Source of the DNA: Patiria miniata
Taxonomy: Eukaryota > Echinodermata > Asteroidea > Valvatida > Asterinidae
NCBI RefSeq assembly: GCF_015706575.1
Contig: NW_024037062.1
Span: 6,444,811-6,508,810, forward strand
Direction of reading: 5' to 3'
Length of the DNA: 64,000 nucleotides
Every line of letters begins with the position of its first letter. The stretch's first letter is position 1. Made by a program: the position numbers and the translations under genes. A model generated the notes under the pieces. It made no database searches and was not told the origin of the DNA. It saw only the letters and a list, made by a program, of their open reading frames with translations. This document shows, one piece after another, positions 13,401-22,256 of the stretch.

Positions 13401-16400
13401 CTAAGATAATGACTATTTAATCAGTTGACGACCATAAATATGTTCGCACATACTAATAAAACAGGTGGGAGTGCAGTGGTTTGTCCTTGATAAACAGTCA
13501 GGCTATCCCCAGTGTATGTGCGTCTGTTGTCTAGAGCCAGCCTGCCTCCCATCAGAATTGAGTGACGAGTGACGAGCCAGTTAAGTGCTGGAAAGCTACC
13601 TACATCTAAGAAAGCCACATTAGACTGGGTTTGGTCCAGTAATGTAAGGCTTCGCATATATAATTGAATACCCAATTCAATCTGCATAAAAAAATTGCCC
13701 CCCCCCCCCCAAAAAAAACCCCCGACCAACCGACTCTATTTTTGAAATGTACATGTATGTAATCGGAAGCAGAACTATTTTTTTCGGCCTTAGCCTAGAT
13801 CTAATTATTGGAATTTCAAGTTTCACACTGCACAAGGTAACCCTTCAGAAACTAAGCTTTAAATTTGTGGTTTGGAAAAAATCACTTCATTAGATATGAC
13901 TGTAGAGGTAAAATATGTTCAAAACGTTACGGACGTTACACGTTGCCACGGAAATAAAACCTTAAATATGATTATTCATAGTGTACTAATGCAAATACAA
14001 ATCACATTTTTGTCCTAATGTTTTGGAGAAGGTTCCCTTATATAATAAATTCCAAGATGTTTTCATCTTTGGTAAGCTATTAAATGTTAAAATTTTTAAA
14101 AAAAATTTGGAAAATTTAACAAGTTACCATGGATACATATTCAAACGTTGAAAAAAAAATGAAAACCAACAAATCTAGGCAATATTAGTGCATATTCATA
14201 AGGTTTAGGTATCCCCCTCACCTGCAAAAGTGAAACAATTCGAATAAGTTCCATTTAAAATGTTGAGGGTCATGTCAACTGTGGCATGGAATTGCCCAAA
14301 TACTAAAATTGTTATTAATGGGGCCTGCTGTACATGTCCTCTATTGCATAGTCCATGTACAAGACACATTCCAAAACATTTTAAATACTAAAATTGTTAA
14401 TTAATGGGGCCTGCTGTACATGTCCTCTATTGCATAGTCCATGTACAAGACACATTCCAAAACATTTTAAATACTAAAATTGTTATTAATTGGGCCTGCT
14501 GTATATGTCCTCTATTGCATAGTCCATGTACAAGACACATTCCAAAACATTTTAAATACTAAAATTGTTAATAAATGGGGCCTGCTGTACATGTCCTCTA
14601 TTGCATAGTCCATGTACAAGACACATTCCAAAGCATTTTAAATACTAACATTGTTAATAAATGGGGCCTGCTGTACATGTCCTCTATTGCATAGTCCATG
14701 TACAAGACACATTCCAAAACATTTTAAATACTAAAATTGTTAATAAATGGGGCCTGCTGTACATGTCCTCTATTGCATAGTCCATGTACAAGACACATTC
14801 CAAAACATTTTAAATACTAAAATTGTTAATAATTGGGCCTGCTGTACTTGTCCTCTATTGCATTGCATGTACAAGACACATTCTAGCATTTTAAATACTG
14901 TATGCCTGCTGTACATGTCCTCTATTTCACAGTTCGTGTACGTGTACCGCTAATACATATTCAAATATTTCACATATCCTATTATGTTAGAATGTGTTAT
15001 GTTCCAGTGGTTTTATTTGCGTATTTAATGTACATTGACTATGGTGCGGATGACTTGAATGCTCCATTAATAATTAAAACAAAAACTTTTACCTTATATA
15101 TTTTACATTGAGCAATTATATTTTAAGCTCTTTTGATGTTCATTCTCGAAAAACTTTCTGGTGCTAATGGAACTAACCCAGACCCAAAGTAAAACACATA
15201 CATGTATGATTCTTTGCTCCTGTTCCACCATACAATCATCACACAAAATGACGATAAATTTTTTTTTAGATGTACTGACCCTATTTTTAAAAAGGCATGT
15301 AAAAGGAAGCAAATTTCCCTTGGCCTTGCTTCTTAATTTGAAACTTAGTTTTAGTCCATACTTTTCCAGTTCAAAAATAATCAATCTCATTTGAATTTTA
15401 AGGAAAAATCCAGTTACTTGTAAAGACCACCGTATTTGTTACAGCTACCGGTACATGTGTAATCACTATTGGCAATCACTTAAATAACGGACAACTGCAC
15501 ATCCTGTATTTTTGGTCAAACGTTTTATTTTCTGTTTAAAAAAAAGAGAAAAAAAATCAAAACTACTAAGCTGACTTCTACATGTACTTGGAAAACGGGT
15601 ATTGGGAATGCATCAGCTACCATTAGAAAGCAAATTAATTAGCCATGATAGTATCCATGTTCTTTAAGGCTTTTCATGCGGCCCTGGATCGCGGCAGTGA
15701 GACTTCGTGTTGTGCACAAAAATCTGGACTCCAACGTTGCACTCCCACTTTTAAATTTTACACTCCCACTTTCTCAAATCCTGGCTAAAACACTGTTATG
15801 AACATCATGATTTGCACTACTGTTTTTTACAGCATTGATGCAATGAGTCCCAATTCATGTATGGCACGGTGGATCAACGATGCGAAAGACACACCCAACT
15901 GTGTGATGAAGAAACTAGTTTTCAAAAGCTGTGATGAACCACACCTGTGTCTGTTTGCCTTGTTCGATTTGGAAGTTGGCTCAGAGCTGCGATACAATTA
16001 TGGCATAGACAATCTACCCTGGCGACAGGTAAGAAAAAGAGCTATACATGTATATAAAGCAACCATGTATACCCAGGGCCCCTGTGGCCTGGAAAAATCT
16101 TGAGAATGACATGGATTTTTTTTTCATTTCAAGGACCATAAATAAAAAATTGTATGGTCCTCATATGGCTTTATTTCATACCTTGCAAAATGTTCTTGAA
16201 AATTGTATTGGACAAAAACTAATCTTGAGTTTCCAATAACCCGACTGTGACTGCAACAAATTGGCCATTAGTAGAGTTGGTAAAAAATGTCTTTTCAATA
16301 ATGAAAGTAAATGGGAAAAAAGAAATAAAACATTAATTTATAAAAAATCAGCTGAAATTGCTGCATGTATATTGTGTAACAAAATCAAACAATTGTAATC

Positions 16401-19400
16401 ACTAGTGGCAAGTTAGTGGTTGAAACAAAATCATGTTGGACTGAAAGCAAACAAAACAATTGAGAAAGTCAATGTCTTTTCTGTCAATTTAAAAATACTT
16501 AAATTTATGTCAAAAATGCTTATAACACTTCCATCGTCTGTTTGCTCGTTTGCTCTATTTGCTTATTTACTGATTTACTTTTTTGAGGGTAGGGGCGTTA
16601 ATAATAACTTGTTCTTTGTATCTAATTTTAGACCAAATGGAAGCAAGATCACAGCGACAATGACTGTCCATGCCAGTTGTATTCACCATCGTTTCATGAT
16701 GAGCCACAGCAATCACGCATCAGTGCTGGTCATGCAGCACAAATGCCTTCCAAGTTGTCTAGAGCTGAGCCACACCAATCACACATAGTTTGTGGTGGTC
16801 CACATTGTCTTAAGAAAGATGTCCAGGCAGCAGACCAAATGCCTTCCAAGTCTCTTGATGAGCCACAGCAATCACACATAGTTGTTGGTCCTCATTGTCT
16901 AGAGCAAGATGTCCAGTCAGCAGACAATATGCCTTCCAATTCCTCTCTAGGTCAGCCACAGCAATCACACATAGTTGGTGGCCCTCATTCTCTTGAGCAA
17001 GATGTCCAGTCAGCAGACCATATGCCTTCCAATTCCTCTCTTGGTGAGCCACAGCAAACACACATAGTTGGTGGCCCTCAATATCTTGAGAAAGATGTCC
17101 AGTTAGCAGACCAAACTCCTTTGAAGTCCTCTCTTGATGAGCCACAGAAATCACACACAGTTAGGGGTCGTCATCGTCTTGAGATAGATATCCAGTCAGC
17201 AGACCAAATGCTTTCCAATTCCTCTCTTGATGAGCCACAGCAATCACAGATAGTCAGTGACCCTCAATGTCTTGAGAAAGATGTCCAGTCAGCAGACCAA
17301 ATGCATTCCAATTCCTCCCTTGGTGAGCTACAGCAATCACACATAGTTGTTGGTCCTCATTGTCTTGAGCAAGATGTCCAGTCAGCAGACCAAATGCCTT
17401 CCAATTCCTCTGTTGGTGAGCCACAGCAATCACACATAGTTGTTGGTCCTCATTGTCTTGAGCAAGATGTCCAGTCAACAGACCAAATTCCTTCCAATTC
17501 CTCTCTTGGTGAGCTACAGCAATCACACCTAGTTGTTGGCCCTCAATGTCTTGAGAAAGATGTCCAGTCAGCAGACCAAACGCCGTTGAAGTCCTGTCTT
17601 GATGAGCAACAGAAATCACACATAGTCGGGTGTCGTCATCGTCTTGAGAGAGGTGGCCAGTCAGCAGACCAAATGCTTTCCAATTCCTCTCTTGATGAGC
17701 CACAGCAATCACACATAGTTAACGTTGGTGGCCCTCAATGTCTGGAGAAAGGTTTCAAGTCATCAGCAGACCAAATGCCTTCCAATTCCTCTCTTGGTGA
17801 GCCACAGCAATCACACATAGTTGGTGACCCTCTATATCTTGAGAAAGATGTCCAGTCAGCAGACCAAATACATTCCGATTCCTCTGTTGGTGAGCCACAG
17901 CAATCACACATAGTTGTTGGTCCTCATTGTCTTGAGCAAGATGTCCAGTCAGCAGACCAAATGCCTTCCAATTCCTCCCTTGGTGAGCTACAGCAATCAC
18001 ACATAGTTGTTGGCCCTCAATGTCTTGAGAAAGATGTCCAGTCAGCAGACCAAACGCCGTTGAAGTCCTGTCTTGATGAGCAACAGAAATCACACATAGT
18101 CGGGGGTCGTCATCGTCTTGAGAGAGATGTCCAGTCAGCAGACCAAATGCTTTCCAATTCCTCTCTTGATGAGCCACAGCAATCACACATAGTTAACATG
18201 GGTGGCCCTCAATGTCTTGAGAAAGGTTTCAAGTCATCAGCAGACCAAATGCTTTCCAATTCCTCTCTTGATGAGCCACAGCAATCACACATAGTTGGTG
18301 ACCCTCTATGTCTTGAGAAAGATGTCCAGTCAGCAGACCAAATGCTTTCCAATTCCTCTGTTGGTGAGCCACAGCAATCACCCATAGTTGGTGACCCTCT
18401 ATGTCTTGAGAAAGATGTCCAGTCAGCAGACCAAATGCTTTCCAATTCCTCTGTTGGTGAGCCACAGCAATCACCCATAGTTGTTGGTCCTCATTGTCTT
18501 GAGCAAGGTGTCCAGTCAGCAGACCAAACGCCGTTGAAGTCCTGTCTTGATGAGCAACAGAAATCACACATAGTCGGGGGTCGTCATCGTCTTGAGAGAG
18601 ATGTCCAGTCAGCAGACCAAATGCTTTCCAATTCCTCTCTTGATGAGCCACAGCAATCACACATAGTTAACATGGGTGGCCCTCAATGTCTTGAGAAAGG
18701 TTTCAAGTCATCAGCAGACCAAATGCTTTCCAATTCCTCTCTTGATGAGCCACAGCAATCACACATAGTTGGTGACCCTCTATGTCTTGAGAAAGATGTC
18801 CAGTCAGCAGACCAAATGCATTCCAATTCCTCTGTTGGTGAGCCACAGCAATCACACATAGTTCATGGCCCTCATTGTCTCGAGAAAGATGTCCAGGCAG
18901 CAGACCAAACACCTTTGAAGTCCTCTCTTGATGAGTCACAGAAATCACACATAATTGTTCAGAGGCATGCTCCATCATATCCTGTAGAGGATAATCTTGA
19001 CTCACCTGATGAATATTCCTCAGATGAAAACGACCCAGATTTCATTCCAGATTCAAATTCGTCAGATGAAGACATTGTTCCAGAATCATCAGATGAAACA
19101 TCTTTGAGGTCACCAAGCCCGGTAATACCGATTCCATCAAGGGAGTCTTCCAATCATCCAGTTTCTTCTGATGAGACTGTCTCCAGCACAAGTGAAATTG
19201 AAGTCATGACAACTTCAAACTCTGAAGGGAAGCGCCACTGGGACAAACCACAGTACTGCCCATTTTGTCTTCAGCAACAGAAGAAACTACCACGCCATTT
19301 GACTACACCGATGCATAAAGATGAAACCCAAGTTAAAACTTGGCTGGCCACAACAGATGTGAAGGAAAAGAAGAAACAACTCACACTGATGAGAAACTAC

Positions 19401-22256
19401 GGCAATTTTCTTCATAACTCAACTGTTTTGAAAAAGGGGAAAGGCACTCTTATTGTTGTGTATCGTCCTGGATATGACACGGACCATAATGATTATCTTC
19501 CTTGTCAGGACTGTTACGGCTACTATGCCAAGTCAGATTTATGGAAGCACAGATGCAGCCAAAAACCTGATGTTGATTGCTCTGGTGAGCCTTGTGTAAA
19601 AAAGAGAAGAACTATGTTCTGCAAGCCAGGGAGAATGCTTTTGCCATCAACACCCGGGGTTAGTGCTAGGACTAATGAAATCTTGTCAAGTATGAATGCC
19701 GACAACATTTCCCGCTTGGTCAAGTCTGATGAGCTTATCAAAAGGTTTGCTGACAAGTTGGTAATGAAGCATGGCCACAGCAAAGACCAGGCTGGATACA
19801 TCAGGCAAAGATTAAGGGAGATTGCACGAATGGTGTTGGAATTTCGATTCTTGACGGGCCAAACAAATGTTGGATTGTCTACACTGATATGTCCTACAAA
19901 ATTTGTTGCAGTGACTCGTGCAACACGAGTTGCAGCTGGCTTCAATGACGAAACTCATCTGTACAGCACACCCAGTCTTGCACTGAAGATTGGACACAGC
20001 ATGAAGACTTGTGCAGAAATTCTGCGTGGTGAGGCTCTTATGTCTGGGGATGAGTCGACTGAGAAGCGTTGTAAAGGATTCCTATCACTTTACTCCACAC
20101 AATGGGAAGAAAAAGTCAGCCATCATGCATTACGTAGTTTGAATGAGGCGCAGCGAAACAATCCAAAGCTGTTACCGTTGACTGAAGATGTGGTGAAGCT
20201 ATCGCAATATCTGAAGGATGAGGTTAGAGTCAGGGAACAGGTGTTGCAAAGTGCAGATGGCTCAAGAGAAGTCCAAACAGCATGGTCAAGGCTGGCAGAA
20301 ATTCTTCTCTCCCAAATCATTCTCTTCAACCGAAAGAGACCCGGGGAAGTCTCAAGAATGACAATTCAAGACTACAGTAAGTGCATGAATGGAGAAGACA
20401 CAATCATTGAAGGTGCCCTGACAGCCTGGGAGAAAGCCCTGTGCAGAGTGCTTTGGAGGGTAGAGTTGATAGGAAAGAGGTCCAGGACTGTCGTTGTACT
20501 TCTCACCTCTGACATGAAGCATGCCTTGGATCTTCTCCTAAGTAAGAGAGCTGCAGCTGCAATTAATGATGGCAACGACTATCTCTTCTCAGCTAGATAT
20601 GGAGAAGGCCACATTAGAGGGACAGATACTGTTCGTGAGCATGCCAATAAGTGCGGAGCCAAACAACCTGCAAATCTACGAGCGACCAGGTTAAGGAAAC
20701 ATATCGCAACAGTCTCGCAGATCATGAACTTGAAAGAAAACGAACTGGATGTCCTGGCTAATTTTCTTGGACACGATATCAGGACTCACCGACAGTACTA
20801 TCGTCTCCCTCAATCTACCATTCAAGTTGCAAAAGTATCCAAGGTTCTTCTGAAAATGGAGAAAGGGGACATCAGGGGTCTCGCCGGAAAAAGTCTACAA
20901 GAGGTTGAGCTCAATCCAGATGAAGGTACACAAAGAAAATTGCTATTGTCAACATTCAAAATAATATCCATGTATCAATGCCCATTTTTGGGAAGTGTGA
21001 TTTACAAAACATTTTCAATTTTTTTTTTTAACCTCATCACGTTGACAATATCAAGTGAAATAAAAGAGACGTGTTTTATATCATTCTCTCAGACTACAAT
21101 ACAGATGCTGAGTCTGATGCTGAGTCTGGGTCTGATGCTGAGTCTGGGTCTGATGCTGAGTCTGATGCCGAGGCAGAGGTCAATCAGGTCAAACCACCAG
21201 CTAATGGGGACAGACACGGGAAAGGTACGCATCAGTGCTATCAGACACGGCCAATATGCAGTTATCACAAGTATATTTTGTCAATACAAACAAAAAGGTG
21301 TACATTTCAATGGGACAGATTTGCAAGATGTGTTGGAACCTATACTGTGAAAACGGCTCACACATTTGTGGGTAGTACGGTCGAGTGAAAAAGAATTATT
21401 TTTTAAGTTTTTATTACAAACCAAGTAATTTTTGAAATCACGTTTTTAATTGGGAATCTTGCCAAATCTAGAAGAACTGAATCAATATTTAATACCCTCT
21501 AAACGCTAATCCACTTGTTAATCTGTGCTGCAGTTTTAACAAAGACCACATGGTGAATGTGGCTCATAAAGGACTGAAAATACAAGTTGGTGTCGCAATT
21601 GTTTACGGTACATGAACCTCTACTGGAGGAAGTTCATTGTATGTTTTGTTTTGATATTTGGTTTGGGGGGGGGGGGGGGTAAGGGGTTATGATATGGTAC
21701 ACGCAAGTTTTTTCTCTCCAAAATTCAAAACCGATGACTGATTATAAACACACAACAGACAACTCTGAGCAAGACCAGAATAATCTGTCAGCGACCAGCT
21801 CGCAGCTGGCATTTGTGCGTGATGTCCACATTTGGCTGGGGTTGGAGCCACTGGGTCGATGTTAGTGGAAAATAATATTGCACCTGTGTTCGGTAAATTA
21901 ATTAAAACATGTTGCGAACTGGTTGAAAGATATTGCAGTGATTCGGATGACTGGCTAGCGTTTTCCCTCTCCCATCCACCACCCCACAAAAAAACTACAT
22001 AGGTGTATGTCTTTTGGTTTATCGTGCAGGCAAACAACCTACAATTAAGAGAGCTTGGAGTAGTAAAGAAAAGAAAGCTGTTGCAAGGCATCTAGGTGGA
22101 TACCTCCGTGGCCGTACAGTTCCCGGCAAAGCTGCTATCATCAAACTGTTCCAAGCTGAGACTGGCACATTCTCACACAGGTCATGGAAGAATGTGAAGG
22201 ACTTTGTCAGAAACCAAACAAGAAAGCAGGACCCAATGTCCTTTCTTGGTACCTAA
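4148..22256 (+). CDS. SET-domain / Crypton-type tyrosine recombinase fusion gene (six-exon model)
   Basis: Proposed exons are 4,148(or 4,119)-4,217, 5,095-5,230, 15,833-16,028, 16,632-20,925, 21,093-21,224 and 22,030-22,256. All joins are AG/GT, the phases run 1,2,0,1,1, and the sum is exactly 1,685 codons with the stop. Order of parts: SET domain (residues about 10-150), Ser/Gln-rich 31-residue repeats (about 154-911), acidic linker, two Cys/His motifs (near 1,008 and 1,091), YR domain (catalytic-type Arg1370, Arg1489, His1515, Tyr1524), acidic DAES exon, Myb-like C-terminus. SET domains of this type methylate lysines, usually on histones, and YR domains cut and rejoin DNA through a tyrosine. 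From memory, KMT5A-like SET plus YR proteins are recurrent multicopy genes in fish and invertebrates. A nuclear, DNA-bound role is inferred. Whether this is a mobile element gene or a domesticated one is open. The five later exons are well supported; the first is weaker, and exons upstream may be hidden, including in the nearby N gap. Confidence 0.82.
4869..4947 (-). mobile_element. tRNA-derived SINE head or tRNA pseudogene
   Basis: Reading the minus strand, TAGCTCAGTCGGTAAAGCG matches a Pol III A box (4,922-4,940) and GGGTTCGAATCC a B box (about 4,885-4,896), with CCGGAGGTC in the anticodon-arm region. The T arm can pair as CAGG/CCTG. The 5' acceptor strand does not pair with the 3' side, so a functional tRNA is unlikely and a tRNA-derived SINE is favoured. 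It lies antisense in the intron just before SET exon B. Confidence 0.65.
5095..5230 (+). CDS. Exon B of the SET-YR gene: SAM-binding half of the SET domain
   Basis: A 136-base exon lies between TATACAG and GTTAGT, entering in phase 1 and leaving in phase 2. It encodes GYGLF (the G-x-G cofactor-binding motif) followed by TTKHFSKGDFLLEYRGKL, the classical first half of a SET domain, then a Phe-rich strand and VDY. The loop after EYRGKL is several residues shorter than I recall for KMT5A-like relatives. The upstream intron (4,218-5,094) contains a tRNA-derived SINE. The downstream intron is 10.6 kb and carries the minisatellites and nested transposons. Confidence 0.85.
5231..6005. other. Start of the 10.6 kb SET intron
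   Basis: Unique-looking intron sequence with a GC-richer patch around 5,360-5,560. The last part (from about 5,911) is the border module ACCAATCTACCTGATCA that also precedes the transposon end near 7,994 and 9,199. Confidence 0.5.
6006..7937. repeat. 87/77 bp minisatellite, block 1 (about 24 units)
   Basis: Tandem units carry GGCCTGCTGTACATG, CTCTATTGCATAG and CATGTACAAGACACATT. Outer units are about 86-87 bp. Units from about 6,830 to 7,800 lack roughly 9 bp around AAATACTAAAATTG and are about 77 bp. The short units form a higher-order repeat of four, since the variant GCCTGCTATACATG recurs near 7,083, 7,391 and 7,707. Each unit has TGTACATG and CATGTACA as facing arms of a short hairpin. 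Open frames across the array are by-products. Confidence 0.95.
7938..8284. repeat. Border module plus duplicated left end of the outer transposon
   Basis: From 7,938 the sequence matches 9,142-9,488. It contains the border module and then TGGGCAATTCCA (8,122) with a GTTACGGACGTTAC motif (8,136-8,149). The match stops at about 8,284 where minisatellite block 2 resumes. This is a truncated duplicate of the transposon end made by tandem duplication, not an independent insertion. Confidence 0.8.
8285..9141. repeat. Minisatellite block 2 (about 10 units)
   Basis: Same 86-87 bp unit as block 1, nearly all of the long form. A few units have TTCAATACACTTT instead of TACAAGACACATT. Confidence 0.93.
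10370..10417. repeat. C48 homopolymer
   Basis: 48 consecutive C inside the outer transposon; likely polymorphic and error-prone. Confidence 0.95.
11299..11336. repeat. ACATGT simple repeat
   Basis: Several tandem TACATG hexamers. Single copies of the hexamer are scattered elsewhere in the window. Confidence 0.85.
11936..12796. mobile_element. Innermost TIR element, 0.86 kb
   Basis: CATAGCTGCCAAC (11,936-11,948) is matched by GTTGGCAGCTATG (12,784-12,796). CGACTG flanks both ends exactly (11,930-11,935 and 12,797-12,802). Depending on how the terminal G/C is assigned, the duplication is 4 to 6 bp, so the superfamily stays open. This is the third layer of nesting. Confidence 0.75.
12752..12960 (+). 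other. Exon-like open stretch inside the Harbinger-like element
   Basis: A frame from ATG 12,752 is open to 13,172, with a good donor (TTTTTGCAG/GTTAATTC) at 12,960. The encoded LSWLWDSSDSELVGFDRKN looks like real protein but I do not recognise it. It starts inside the innermost TIR and crosses its end, which argues against an old conserved start. Captured host exon, remnant of a transposon accessory protein, or chance are all possible. Confidence 0.25.
13325..13644. mobile_element. Small inverted-repeat element (MITE or foldback)
   Basis: CATTACTGGACCAAGCCCAG (from 13,325) and its inverted partner CTGGGTTTGGTCCAGTAATG (to 13,644) form arms of about 35 bp. An internal hairpin ACGAACCC/GGGTTCGT lies next to the left arm. 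No clear target duplication seen. Confidence 0.6.
14299..14935. repeat. Minisatellite block 3 (about 8 units)
   Basis: The 86-87 bp unit resumes immediately after the right TIR of the outer transposon and decays in its last two units. This places the transposon within or at the border of the minisatellite. Confidence 0.92.
14936..15832. other. Right part of the 10.6 kb SET intron
   Basis: AT-rich unique sequence, no exon or element recognised. The T-rich tract before 15,832 serves as the acceptor of SET exon C. Confidence 0.5.
15833..16028 (+). CDS. Exon C of the SET-YR gene: catalytic half of the SET domain
   Basis: A 196-base exon runs from a TTTTTTACAG acceptor to a GTAAGA donor, phase 2 to phase 0. 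It encodes SIDAMSPNSCMARWINDAK, DTPNC, PHLCLFALFDLEVGSELRYNYG and PWRQ. The ND at residues 84-85 stands where many SET domains have NHS, as I recall for the KMT5A-like group linked to recombinases. YNYG supplies the Tyr that usually completes the active site. The key residues look intact, so methyltransferase activity is possible, but nothing here shows the substrate. Confidence 0.88.
16029..16631. other. Intron between SET exon C and the giant exon
   Basis: 603 bases, AT-rich, GTAAGA donor and TAATTTTAG acceptor. No element seen. Confidence 0.7.
16632..20925 (+). CDS. Exon D of the SET-YR gene: post-SET, 31-residue repeats, zinc motifs, tyrosine recombinase
   Basis: This 4,294-base exon is open throughout. 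It opens with TKWKQDHSDNDCPCQL, whose Cys pair resembles a post-SET site together with the Cys at residue 92. Next come about 24 copies of a unit ending SADQ and containing EPQQSHIV (16,690-18,960), then an acidic Ser/Asp/Glu linker. YCPFC with a later HLTTPMH, and CQDC with KHRC, look like zinc-binding fingers. The YR core follows: NRKRPGEVSR (Arg codon 20,337), GKRSR (possible Lys), TRLRKHIAT (Arg codon 20,694), LGHDIRTHRQYYRLP (His codon 20,772, Tyr codon 20,799). The first His of the usual H-x-x-R box is Thr here. The donor is GAAG/GTACAC. Confidence 0.88.
16690..18960 (+). repeat. Coding VNTR, about 24 units of 93 bp (variants 90-102 bp)
   Basis: All units keep the frame. The consensus core reads SNSSLDEPQQSHIV, then GGPQCLEKDVQSADQ. 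Blocks of five units repeat as a higher-order unit of about 471-478 bp: the variant TPLKSCLDEQQKSHIV starts near 17,579, 18,050 and 18,528. The opposite strand is also largely open (frames up to 152 codons), a by-product of unit composition. Related non-coding arrays follow downstream. Confidence 0.95.
21093..21224 (+). CDS. Exon E of the SET-YR gene: DAES acidic repeat
   Basis: A 132-base exon follows CATTCTCTCAG and ends at AAAG/GTACGC, phase 1 to phase 1, so it could be skipped without changing frame. It encodes DYNTDAESDAESGSDAES and onward, a run of DAES/GSDAES tetra- and hexapeptides, then a polar tail. An acidic unstructured linker or protein-contact tail between the recombinase and the Myb-like end is a reasonable reading. 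Reading through from exon D also stays open to 21,352, which would give a different unspliced C-terminus. Confidence 0.75.
22030..22256 (+). CDS. Exon F of the SET-YR gene: C-terminal Myb/SANT-like domain and stop
   Basis: The acceptor ATCGTGCAG precedes a phase-1 exon encoding GKQPTIKRAWSSKEKKAVARH, then RTVPGKAAI, then HRSWKNVKDFVRNQTRKQ, and stops at TAA 22,254. The paired Trp spacing, basic character and helix-like segments resemble a Myb/SANT-type DNA-binding fold. From memory, the same RxWS, VPGK, RxW pattern closes other KMT5A/YR-type proteins, which supports the splice model. A possible AATAAA lies 214 bases after the stop codon. Confidence 0.82.

Larger units (their letters stand above)
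11586..13789. mobile_element. PIF/Harbinger-like element nested in the outer transposon
   Basis: Ends are GGCC followed by an A-run and TTCTGCTTCCGGTTAC on the left, and the inverse of GGCCGAAAAAAATA with TTCTGCTTCCGATTAC on the right. It is flanked by TTA (11,583-11,585 and 13,790-13,792). GGCC termini with a TTA target duplication match the PIF/Harbinger rule. Inside are another TIR element (11,936-12,796), a small inverted-repeat element (13,325-13,644) and an exon-like stretch (12,752-12,960). No Harbinger transposase is recognisable, so it is non-autonomous or decayed. Confidence 0.75.
9327..14298. mobile_element. Outer DNA transposon, non-autonomous, about 5.0 kb
   Basis: It starts with TGGGCAATTCCA (9,327-9,338) and ends with the exact reverse complement TGGAATTGCCCA (14,287-14,298). 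GTTACGGACGTTAC or close forms lie at 9,341, 9,519, 9,689, 11,528 (inverted) and 13,926, probable transposase-binding repeats. Minisatellite sequence lies on both sides. Border sequence without the element exists at about 6,011-6,050 and looks like a related empty site. No transposase frame was recognised; superfamily unassigned. About 2.2 kb of its length is a nested Harbinger-like insertion. Confidence 0.75.

Noticed and set aside
16810-18660. Minus-strand frames of up to 152 codons as possible genes
   Set aside because: Antisense shadows of the coding VNTR; every array produces the same peptide.
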